Below, piece after piece: positions 51,509 to 63,800 of a DNA stretch of 64,000 nucleotides. The DNA is taken from positions 20,329,194-20,393,193 of the forward strand of contig CM038711.1 of assembly GCA_021613375.1 (NCBI GenBank). The letters run 5' to 3'. Below the pieces are notes generated by a model. The model saw only the letters and a program-made list of their open reading frames with translations. It was not told the origin of the DNA and made no database searches. Every line of letters begins with the position of its first letter. Position 1 is the first letter of the stretch. The stretch is from Megaleporinus macrocephalus (taxonomy: Eukaryota; Chordata; Actinopteri; Characiformes; Anostomidae). Both the position numbers and the translations under genes were made by a program.

Positions 51509-52505
51509 TTTCGACATAGAAGGCTGAAGGCACCCATTGAGTAGTACATACTACACACACATGAAATCTCTCGTATCAAAAAGAAGTAAAACTGCTGTGG
51601 GCGATAAGGATGGCAACCAGTATTTTTTATTAATAGTGAAAAAGACAGGATAGATAGATTACTAATTCATTTCACTTAACCAAATCAGATGTGATAGTTT
51701 TATAAATCAATACCTGAGCTGATACTAGTGGGAGAATGTTTCTAATCATGTAACAAATCTGTCCTGTAACATTCCCACATTCCCACTGTGTGGTGTGATG
51801 TGATGATGTAAGCTGGGTGATGTTTTTCTTGCGTACCAGCACTTTCTAGAATATTATTGTTTTTTAAAGAAATGTGGAAATAGTACATGCAGCGCAAATT
51901 TAACAGACCTTGTTTACTTTTAGCTAGCTCTGCAAGCTAGAAGTCAATGCTAACCGTAGCTATTTTACCAAGTAAGATACGTTAGCTTTAGCTGCTAGCG
52001 GAAGCTGATGGACTTTATTTAAGCTAATGTGTTGGTAACTGAAGGGCCAAAGATACTAGTAAGTTGGCCTACAATTAATGAACAGTGTAGGGAATATACA
52101 TTATCCAGCTGGCTAGCTTTGTCATCAATCTACCACACAGCACCAGTCTTTTAGTTTCAAGTCATTTTTAAGCAGTACCATCTGGAGCTAAAAGGCTGTT
52201 GGTGTTGCTCTTTAAGAAAAAAAAAAAGGCTCACTACTAGTGACTACACGTGCATATTTGTGTGCAAAAGCAAAGACAGACAAACAAGTTCTGATTCAAG
52301 TATTTACTTCTGTTTGGCGGTAACAAATGTTTCTCCATGACACATGTGTTCGTGTGAGTGTACCTGCTACTCCGTTGCCCACACTGTTGTCCTCCCCTTG
52401 CAGGATCTCCTGGTGCTTGTACGTGCCATTCATGATGCGGGTGGAGGAGTTCTCTGCCACTCCATTACTGTAGTGCTCCGCCTCTATCTCCATCTCGCTA
52501 TCGCT

Positions 52506-52602
<97 letters not shown>

Positions 52603-55600
52603 AATTCATACCAAGGTCCTCTGGCTAGTTAGGGCTCAACCCATCACAACCCATCAAGCTACTAGGGTGAGGGCTAGCATGTGTTTCCACCAGGTGCACC
52701 AGTCAGCACATCGCATTTGCTGGCAATGCAACATCATTTGACCGTAGGCCTGCACGATGTGTAACAATCAGAAATGTAAGTGATTGAAAAGTAACTCACT
52801 GACGCATAAACGGTTATAATCACTATGTTGTTCATATAGCATTTTATTCACTGTTCATTGTATTTTATTATTCATATTTATTACAATTGTACACTGATAC
52901 TGTTTATCTTTATACTGAAGGGATGTTTGTTTGTTTCTTTAATTATGGCGATGCCTCAACCTTGCCAATAAAGTATGTGGTGACTTTCTTCTTGCGGTGG
53001 GGCAAATTTTGTTTATTCCAGATAAAAGCCAAACCCCTCTGCAGCGTAACTGTCAATTTTCCAATAAAACCAAGATCAAGTGCAAACTTCCAATTCTGTA
53101 ACAGCTAACAGACAGAACCACACTAAGTAATGGGGTAAGAGGGAAGCCATCCAGTCAACCAAGAAAGTGAGGCCAATTATCCTTTGTAGGATTTGATCCT
53201 ATGATATCCTATGATCATACACACGTTCTACTGACTACAGGTCAATACTACATGACAACATCAGCTCGCTTCAGAACAAGCATCCGGAGGCGTTTTACGT
53301 GGTGGCGGGGGATTTTAACCACGTGAACCTGACGAACATTTTGCCGAGGTTTTACCAACACATAGACATTCCAACACGGGGAGACAACACACTCGACCGT
53401 GTTTACACCAACATCAGAGACGCGTACAGAGCCGTCCCCCACCCCCACCTCGGGCTCTCCGACCACATCTCCATTATGCTGGTCCCTGCATACCACCCCC
53501 CGCTGCGACGCTCCAGACCCACACAGAAGACCATCACTGTGTGGCCCGGTGACGCAGACGCTGTGCTGCAGGACTGTTTCGGCTGCACAGACTGGCATGT
53601 CTTTAGGGAGGCTGCTGAGAGTGAGGGGGAGCTGGATCTGGAGGATTACACATCTGCTGTCCTCGGGTACATCAGCAAGTGTGTGGAGGATGTCACCACC
53701 ACAAAGACAGTGACCTGCTACCCGAACCAGAAACCCTGGCTGAATGGAGAGGTGCGTGCTCTACTGAAAGCCAGGGATGCTGCCTTCAGGTCTGGCGACG
53801 CACAGGAACTCAGGAGGGCTAGAAGAGAGCTGACCGCAGGTGTTAAGAGGGCCAAAACTGCATATGCTCTGAAAATCCAGGGACACTTCTCCTCCCAGGA
53901 TCCTAGGAGCATGTGGAGGGGAATTAAGTGCATCACAGACTATAAAACCAGAGATGCACAATGTTCCAAAGACCCCTCCCTGCCCGAGGCTCTCAACAAA
54001 TTCTATGCCCGCTTTGAGGACCCTGACACCCCGCCCAGCATAAGACTCACCCCTCCACCTGGAGAAGTACCCCTCTGTGTGACACCAGCAGAGGTAAGGA
54101 GGACCCTCAGGAGGATCAACCCCCGGAAAAGTGCTGGTCCGGATAATATACCCGGACGAGTACTACGGGAGTGCGCTGATCAGATCTCCGAGGTCCTGGC
54201 AGACATTTTCAATGTCTCCCTCACCCAGGCAGCTGTTCCCACCTGCCTGAAGACCGCCACCATCATCCCGGTCCCCAAGAGCTCCACAGTGACAGGTCTG
54301 AATGACTACCGGCCGATAGCTCTCACGCCGATAGTCACTAAATGCTTTGAAAGACTGGTTATGACCCACATCAAAGCCACCATCGACGTCACTGTGGACC
54401 CACACCAGTACGCCTACAGGAGGAACCGATCCACAGACGATGCCATTTCCTCTGTGGTCCACACTGCCCTCACCCACCTGGAGCAGAAGGACTCTTATGT
54501 CCGTATGCTCTTTGTGGACTTCACTTCCGCCTTTAACACCATGATACCCCAGACACTGACAGATAAGCTCTCCTCACTTGGTCTGCGCTCTTCTCTTTGC
54601 AACTGGGTCCTGGACTTCCTGACCAACAGGCCGCAGTCTGTGAGGATCCACAACCTCTCCTCCTCCACCACAATCCTCAGCACTGGCTCCCCTCAGGGCT
54701 GTGTGTTGAGCCCCCTTTTGTTCACGCTGCTCACATATGACTGCTCACCCATCCACCCAGGCTGTCATATTGTGAAGTTTGCGGACGACACAGCAGTGGT
54801 CGGATGCATCACAAACAGTGATGAGTCTGGCTACAGACGGGAGGTAGAACACCTGGAGGGTTGGTGCAGAAAGAACAACCTCTGCATCAACATAAAGAAG
54901 ACGAAGGAGATGATTGTGGACTTCAGAAGGGGCAGACATGCCCACCTCCCCCTGCATGTCGGAGGGTCTGCGGTGGAAGTGGTCTCCAGCTACAGGTACT
55001 TGGGTGTTCACCTGAGCAACAACCTCACCTGGAGCAACAACACTTCCAGCCTGGTCAGGAAGGCACATCAGCGGCTCTACTTCCTCAGGCGGTTGAGGCG
55101 AGCTGAGCTCGGGAGCTCGGTCCTCACCTCCTTCTACAGATGTGTGGTGGAGAGCGTTCTATGCTCCAGCATCAACGTGTGGCACGGAAGCTGCTCTGCT
55201 GCAGACAGGAAAGCTCTGCAGAGGGTGGTGAAGGCTGCACAGAGGTCTGTCGGAGTCAGCCTCCCCACCACCACGGACATATACACCTCCAGATGCAGGA
55301 AGAGGGCCACCTGCATCATGAAGGACCCCACTCATCCAGCACACTCACTGTTTGTCCCGCTCCCCTCAGGCAGGAGGCTGCGGAGCGTAAAGTGTAGAAC
55401 GAACAGACTGAGGAACAGCTTCATTCCGGAAGCTGTAAGACTTTTAAACGCCACTTAGTGGAACCACTGCACTGACACTTTTACTGCACTGACACTTTTA
55501 CGACACCAGTCACTTTAATACACTCTGCTGCTACCTTCTCCATTCCTGTTTATTTTATTTTCATATATTTTATATATTTATGTTTATTTATTTAAGTACT

Positions 55601-57785
55601 GCTGTCTGGGTAAAACTGGGTCCTTGGGTACCACAATTTCGTTCCACCCCATGTACCACATGTGATGCGAATGACAATAAAGTCTCCTTGAATCCTTGAA
55701 TCCTTGAATCCTTAAACATCACTGAAGCACACAGACACACTTACGCTCATACAATCTAGGACATGCAGGCCCTGAGGCCCACACTGGCATACAAAAAAAA
55801 AATCAAATCAACAAAAGCACATATATACCTAGTCTCTTGGTTGCTGGTGGTGCTGTGTGGCTGGGACTTGGTGGAGTCAGTGGAGTTGGATTCAGAGTAG
55901 TTAACAGAAGAAGGTGAGGAGGAAGGTGAGGAAGAGGCGGAGCTTGCTCCGGGGTATTTGCTGTGGCTCTTGCTTTTGTTAGAAGGGGTCACTCCGTTAC
56001 TGCATGTAGGACTGTCTGCACCTGTGTAGAAAAGAGAGCAGTGGCTGCTGTGAACTCTGAACTAAGGGCATAACAGTCCAACTTACACATGTTTTGACCA
56101 TAAGAAGCTAGCATAAAGCCCACTGTGGCAAAAGAAAATGCTACATCCCTTGAAAACTTAAGGGTGGGTTGAACTATTGAGAGAAAAAATAAATAAATAA
56201 ATAAATAAATAAAAAAACACCTGGTGTGGATTTTAAGGTTTTGGAAAACAACGTTTTTACGTCTTCAGCTGGTGAACGCAGAACAAATCCAGATTGTTCA
56301 CATTACTGTTAAAAAGCAGAATATCTTACTGCAGCCAAATAACTGTAGTGTTCAAATTACTCAAGTGAAAGAAAATACAGATCATACAGGATGGATAAAC
56401 TAACAACTGTAGTTATAGCTCCAGAAGTGTGCTAAGAATATTAAGAATACTTGCCTCTGTTCTCCATTTTGTGCCCTTCTTATTGATTTTGGTCAATGAT
56501 CAAGGTAAGAGTTACAACAATGCTAGATTGATGGTGCTTGTAAATCAGTGGCTAGGACTGATTGACATCACAGAAATTCCCAGGGCTTGTATGATGTGTT
56601 TGTGTAGTGCTGGCTAAATATTGTAGCGAGAGAACATGAACATTAAATGGAGGGGGAAAAACGTGAAACTAAAATTGTGAATTAATTCAACCCGCTGAGG
56701 CTGAAGGTTATAAACTGCTGCGCTAAAGAACACTGCTTAACATGATAACTAATAAAACTATAGATTTTTTTACACTGGAGACGCTACAAAAGCCAGCTGG
56801 GACATGTTCATTTTACACATAACAATCATCTGCAATGTGGAATTTGTTACAACCTGAAAACACCAACTCACACAGATTGCCTCTACGGCAGTGGCATACA
56901 CAGTGCAAGGGCAGAATTAACCAGAATTAAACTGGACATAATGAAGTCCACGAAATTGTGCTTTGATACAGATCATTATACTTGGAATGGGGCATCTCTA
57001 ATATATGCACGTGGAGCTGCTAATAGGACCAGTTTACCAGTCACATGTGGATGTTTTGAAGGTGCAGTACACAGACACTAGTTCTGGTGTTAACCTTTTA
57101 CTAATATCTGCTCTGATAAAAACTCAAAAGCAAACAATGAACAAGAGGGCGTGTGTGTGTGTGTGTCTGCGTCACCTGTGCTGTGCAGGTGGGGGTTGGT
57201 GGCTCCGTGTCGGGGACTTAGACTTGGGGAGTCGGGGTAACTGTCCTGGGGTTTGGAGCGGACGCTAAAGCATCGTACCTCGCTGTCTGTACCGTTCACC
57301 ATCTCCACAAACTGCCGACACCTGAGGAAAACAAAATCGATGCAGGAGTTCTAAACCGTATTCCATCTCCCTGAATCAGCAAGACGCTGAAACGCTAAAA
57401 TGAGCAACCACTTCTCTGCAGTCCCTGACTGACATGTATAGCCTGCCTGACAGCTATTCCTCCAAGCTCAGACACACTGACAGGCAAGAGTCAAGTGTAT
57501 AGGAGGAACGACAGACATTACATTACATCAGGATACACAGTACACGGTCACTGGTTGCTGAGGAGGTTAAGTACTAAACATTCGCTTAACTTAGCTTTAT
57601 CACACACAAATCTTATTTTGATGTAAAGCAGCTCTGTCTGCAAGTCATGTCACTTAACAAACGTATACAATTTAGACACATTCAAAAATTTAACACAGAC
57701 GCTGGAGCGTGACAACATAAAGCCTACACACTGTCAGGGGCTTCCAAAAATAAGTCAGTACTTGTATCACTAATAATCAAATTCT

Positions 57786-57866
<81 letters not shown>

Positions 57867-60800
57867 CACTTTACAATTTGGTTAGAAAGTAATACACTGA
57901 ATACCAGCAATAATAAACTATGAATGCTAAAGTTATCCTGTACAGAGAACAAACTTAAATATGGCCCTTTTTCTAGTTGTGGTGCCCGATATCCATTCAT
58001 TTGCTCAGTTTGACGTATTCGAAAAAATAAAACAGAAAATAGAAAATGTACTTTTCCACCCAATATGTTCACCAATGAATGAATAAATAAATAAATAAAT
58101 AAATATAAAACTATTACAGATTTAACAAATTGTCATTTTAACAGGAAGACACAAACATCTGTACATGACTGTATGCTAGTCTAAACAAATATGCTCGTTG
58201 AGGTCAGCATAGGTCTAAAGAAGAACTAGTGAAAAAGGAAGACACAGGCCCCACTTAAAAGCAACATAGGATGATCTACAGTGTGTCTGTAGATTATTCT
58301 GCCAAACTGGTTCAAAGTAACAATATTTGTATTTAACTTGTAATGGATATAGAATTTAGACTAACAAACATTTTGCTTTGAGTGACTCTGATACCTTAAC
58401 ATTCCACTTTATCGCTCCCTAAACAATTCTAACATAAACATCTAACATCTAACATATATATATAGATATAAAATGGTATACTGAACATTTTTACTATTGA
58501 TAAAGATTAATTAGGAACTCATTCTTTGCTCTGACACTCACATTAGCAGGTATTCAGCTCTTTGAGCACCACCTAGTTGGCCAACTATCCATCACACTGT
58601 CTGACAGTATCTACTTCTCTGTCAGGTCATCTCTTGTTTACGTCTACGGTAGTGCTGTCTGCCACTAAGCAATCAGTTATGCTATTTGAGGGGGAAACAA
58701 TCTGACCAAGCAAGCAGCACAAGTCTGGTCCAGCATGTTTTCTCCAACACTGTCATCTCTACTTTGCTTACTGCAGCACTGTCTGAGTAGCTAAGATGTT
58801 GCAAAGAGAAAGCAAATAATGATGTAACAGAACTTTAAGTAGCCCAGCCGTCACTCAAAACCAACACTATTCCCACTGGTCCCACCTGTTTCAGGAGTTC
58901 CAAAAAAGACTGTGCAGCTACAGGAGTTGCAATCATTTGGAAATTGCTTCTGCCACTCTACATAAAAATACAGCACTCTGCAATCCCTTCACGCTCACAT
59001 GTCGTATTTATTCCCAACTAGCGCAGGCTCTGCAGGTATGATTCACCACGACTGGACTGCCGTTTACTGCGGGCATGCAATCAAATTCTGAAATTAAATA
59101 AAAAAATGAAAACTTTCAACAACTCACTGTGTCCCTCGTAACACAATAAGAAATGATGCTCTCTTCAAAATAAAATATGTGCATACTTATTCTGTCTCCC
59201 TATGCACTACTTATAATGCTGTTCGCTTCACTGCACTTGTGTTTTTCCACTTCAAAGGGATATTCCTCATCACCCAAACACCCTTACTTCTGTAGCTGTA
59301 TTAAAGTGTTTACAAAAACGACAGCACTGCCTCATGTAATCACACTGAGCTACCTCCTTTCAAACCATTGATTTCACCGGATCAATGGACAAGATACAGT
59401 AAATAATAAAAATTGCATTGTGGAACTCTGGAGTTGCACAGAAATTATGTTGCAGGCAGCTCAACATGCAACTTGTTGCATTACATTCATAACATGTAAA
59501 AATCAGCTTCCGAAATTTCTTTTCATTGGTACACAGACATTTCTCAAAGTTTCTTTACAGCCATTGCATATGTATCAGAACATAAGCTTTAATATATGTG
59601 AACACAGAGTTTTGTTTTATTTATTCCTCATGACAAGCGCCCAGTACCAGGCCTGAATAATCAAATTGAGAGCAGCAGTGCTGACCAGTGGTTCACCCTG
59701 TTGGTGCTAGGAGCCTGTGACAAAACAACTGCTGCTCCACTAGCTAAGATACATGGCAGGGAGCATGCCAGTCTCCCTGGCTGTTTTTTCTGACACTACT
59801 CTCATAATATAATCCGTTTTTGGAATGCACAGAACATTCCAGAGTTTTCAAAAGTTCTGCATGTGATGTTTGAGAGCAATGCCAAAGACACACTGGCAGC
59901 TTTCTTAAGCAAAGTTAATTCTTGTAAGTTCTACTATTAGCAAGTTGTACCATCATCAAGTACACCAATTATCATAAATGTCTGCAGGGAGTAAGGCATG
60001 GAGATGATGAAGTAGATGAGAACGGGTGTCCGTTTCTACTCCTAACGTGAAATGATTAGGGCAGTTACATCCAGAACTCACTCTTTGGATTTATGTGCAT
60101 CAATATTGTCAGTATTATGGAACACAAACATTCCGGTTTAAAGGTGTCAAAGAATAGAGGCTCTATTTACTCTGGTAGAACTGAATAATGAGTTTGGTAC
60201 ATGGAACCCATACACAGTGAACCTCACACAAACAAATCCTGTATTTGCAAAAGATTGCAGCACGACAAGCTGTTTCCAAAATCATAGACTGTTACGTAAC
60301 AGTCCCATTAACAGATGACCATCATGTTCATAATCAAATGCTCTGTTCCACCTTAAAGGCTAAGCACCAGCTAACATGAAAGTGTCAAACACATACACAC
60401 AGCGAAATTTGAGATCCTAAATTGTGATTTTTGTGATCAGAAAACATTTCACGTTTTACAAAGTCAAGAAATACGGCCGCCTGCTGTTTGGAAACTGCTG
60501 TAGGCATTATGTGTGTGATGTAGATGGTGGAAAACACACTAGAAGATGCACTTACGGTAATGCAAAATGCTAAATTTATTTAAAGCTGTGTTGTAAATGA
60601 ATGCTACAGCTTGTACAGACTCCAGAATGTAGCTGTGGCACCATTTCAAATGAAACGGAAAAACTTCAAAACAAGTTGGCGAATAGGAAGCCAAGCTCAG
60701 CTCCCACATTCTGAACAACTTTAAATCAAAGTTAACATTAGCACATTTTCTTTCAGAGAGTTTCTCAAAGCCTGGACTATATTGAACAGGCTTCGCTCAG

Positions 60801-63800
60801 CATTTCACAATGAAGAGACTGAGGAGAGGAGCAGTTCCACCTTTACTAACATCACAACACCAACCGGTAAATCACAGTCATGCTGAGTGATTTTCACTGT
60901 TAGATAATATTTAGATCACCAAAAATTTGTTTTATTTAAGGACCAATCACAGGGCTGGTAAAACCGCATATGGTCATTTTTTTTTACTCTGACCAAAGCC
61001 ACATACCTTTTCCTGTAGACATCACACAACAATTTTAATACATTCTATGGCACCTTTAAATGCAGGCTCTGCACCCTGTAGAATGCTGTACGGATGGGAA
61101 AAGTCTCTGAAAAGGCTCAGTCATTTAAAAACATTAACGTAATGAAATACGTATGATGTATAAATGAAGTATTTAGCATTATGCAAATGAAATGCATTAA
61201 AAGTAACCGAAGTCTTCTGACTCTAAACCTGACTCTCATTAGCATGCTTGAAAAAAATATTCCCGAAACTCTTTGTAAGAAACTCCAAATCTCTGGCATG
61301 TGTGCGCTTGTGTCTGGCAGACTTCACTCACTTCAACATGAAGAGTAAATTTGGGTTGCGTTCTAGGAGCCCGGGGTACAGCTGCTGTGTGGCTTCAATA
61401 GCCTCTCCGACACGACCCGCCAAGACCAGCTTCTGTATTCCTGCTCACACACAGAGGCGAAAACACACACTTACTATTTGCGGCTTCAGGCTTGTCAGGT
61501 TTGTGAGAAAGGCAGCCCTAAAAACAAATCTGAACTAGCCTGAAAAAAGCATGCTGTCAGAAAGCCAGGAGCAATCAGCAGCATACTTCCACAGTTTAAC
61601 TGTTAAAAATGTTAACCAGCTAACTGTGAACAAAAATAACAAACAAAGTATTCCTTCATGAGTGCTTGTCTAAAGCCCCCAATTACTACAGGGAATGGCA
61701 ACACTGCTTATCTGTCCTGTCCTGTCTATGTGATTATGGGCCTGTCCTCTCTGTCGTCAGGGGACAAACGGAATGCGTTGTAAAAATCAGAAAATGTGCT
61801 GAAAGATTTAGAGTGATGTGGTTTGTGCATTGTGATTGAGATACAGTGATATACAGTGCACCTCAATTGGAGACCGGTCATCCAGTCAAATAGCCTTGGT
61901 CAATTCTCCCACCTCTCTATCACTCAGAACACACTCATGACATTTTGTGGTGCATTTCTAAAGACCAAACACAAAGCTTGATTCCTACATTTCCCAGAGT
62001 TCATTTGGACTGTTACAGCTGGTGGGGGTGTGGCAATATTAGCACTGTGCAGCATGGCCATTCCCTCTTAAGTACTCCGGGTCTACTGAGGATAATTTAG
62101 CTTTGAAACTTCGTGCTCCTGGGTGGCAAGACTGTTTGTTTAGTTGTGAGAAGGAAGGAGGTGTGTTAGTGGATGTTGTGTGTGAGTTTAAAAGGGGTTA
62201 ATCTAGTAAATAGGAGCAACTGAATGGGTGAGTCAGGCGGCTGCGGTGGGGGTCCTCTTTCTGTGGGGGTTTGAAATGTGTGGTTTTTCCTCATGTATTT
62301 CTCCGAAGAGGCTTTGACAGCAACCTAAAAATGCCCACGTTCAACATTAAACTAAGCTATATTTTCTAATACAAACAGTTATGCTCTAATGCAACATGCT
62401 TAATGTGTATTAATTAAATTAGTTATTGAGGTATGTTACTATTGGCAAGATCAATGCTGCAGTGAGGTCCATATATTTCTCTACCCCAAACATTTCACCA
62501 GCACTAAACAGTACTAAACACAGACAGAGCAGAAGATATAACAGTCATAACAGTAACAGTAATAAGCAGAGAGATGAGACAAACATGAACCCTAACATTA
62601 CTGACTCTCTAATCAAATAACTCTCTCATGTAAAAGGGTGGTGAGAGTGTGTGTGTGGGGGTTCTTACTCTGCCTGTTCTTTATGGAGGTCTGGTCCTCC
62701 TGGATCATGGTCTCCGTGGCTCGGGCAAAGGCCATAGCGGTGGCGCAGTAGCCATGATGCACCAGGTAGCTGGAGACCATACTGAAAAGAGCATCCAGTA
62801 CTGATTATAACAATCCGATTTTCAGCACACAATATAATCAAAAGCAAGCTTAAAAAAAACATATTTAAGTCAGAATGAATAACAAATCACTAGCACTGTG
62901 CAAATGAATGAAGTTTGTTTAGTGAATGCAACTGTTGCCAAGTAACCATGGACTACATGAGGATGACAAGAATTTGCAGATCCATCACTGAACACTGAAT
63001 TAATAGTGCTGAACATTAATTTTCTCACACTGATATATTTGCTACTTAAGACATAACTACCAAAAAACAAACATCTGAAATATGTAAAACATTTATATCA
63101 TATTTTTTACTTTTTGACTACTGTAGTTTTTTGGTCCCATCAAAATACTCAGTGGTCCTTACCAGGAGCACTAAGGAGTCCATCCACAAATGTTGTCAAT
63201 GATATGATGTATTAATACAGAAGACAACTGTGGTGAGGCAGTCATAGGTGTGCACATATAAAGTACTTTACAACATAAGCCAATCAGATTTTAGGACAAA
63301 AATATCCCATTTCAGAAGTTATGTAGGGCAAATGATAGTCTTGAATCAGAACGAGTGCTTGCGTAAAAGTGGGATTTCTACATTGTAGGGTGCGATTATT
63401 TAATAATTAATCTGTGCATCGGTCACTGATCATTAACATGATAAACCTTGATATTTCTGGGCTACTTTATGTAAATGAGGCATAAATAAACTAATGTCAA
63501 TAAATTAGGTCAAAATAATGAATGAGAGTTCACCAATATGTTTTACAGTGTTTTAAAACATCACTCCTACAATATGTGCCTATGTAATCACATTATGGTA
63601 GTTTGTAATATTATACAGTCCTTTCTGACTGGTGAAAATAGTTTCTCACTTCTGCAGCACCGTCTGCCACTCGCCGAGCCTCTCTCCGATGGGGAAGCGG
63701 GCAATCATGCCGTGGATCTTTGCCCTCCACTCACTCATATAGTCCTCAATGTCGAACACAAACGGCTGTTGGCCAAAGTTGGCATCCACAATTTCCCCAG

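Larger units (their letters stand above)
52504..55828 (-). other. ranbp10: ranbp10 intron E-F (hosts an antisense LINE)
   Basis: Contains the exon F (CA)n array, about 640 bp of unremarkable DNA (52603-53244) and the L2-type LINE. Confidence 0.85.

Noticed and set aside
50977..51579. Open frames of up to 200 codons of Ser-Leu repeats
   Set aside because: Translation of the (GA)n/(CT)n tract in a ranbp10 intron.
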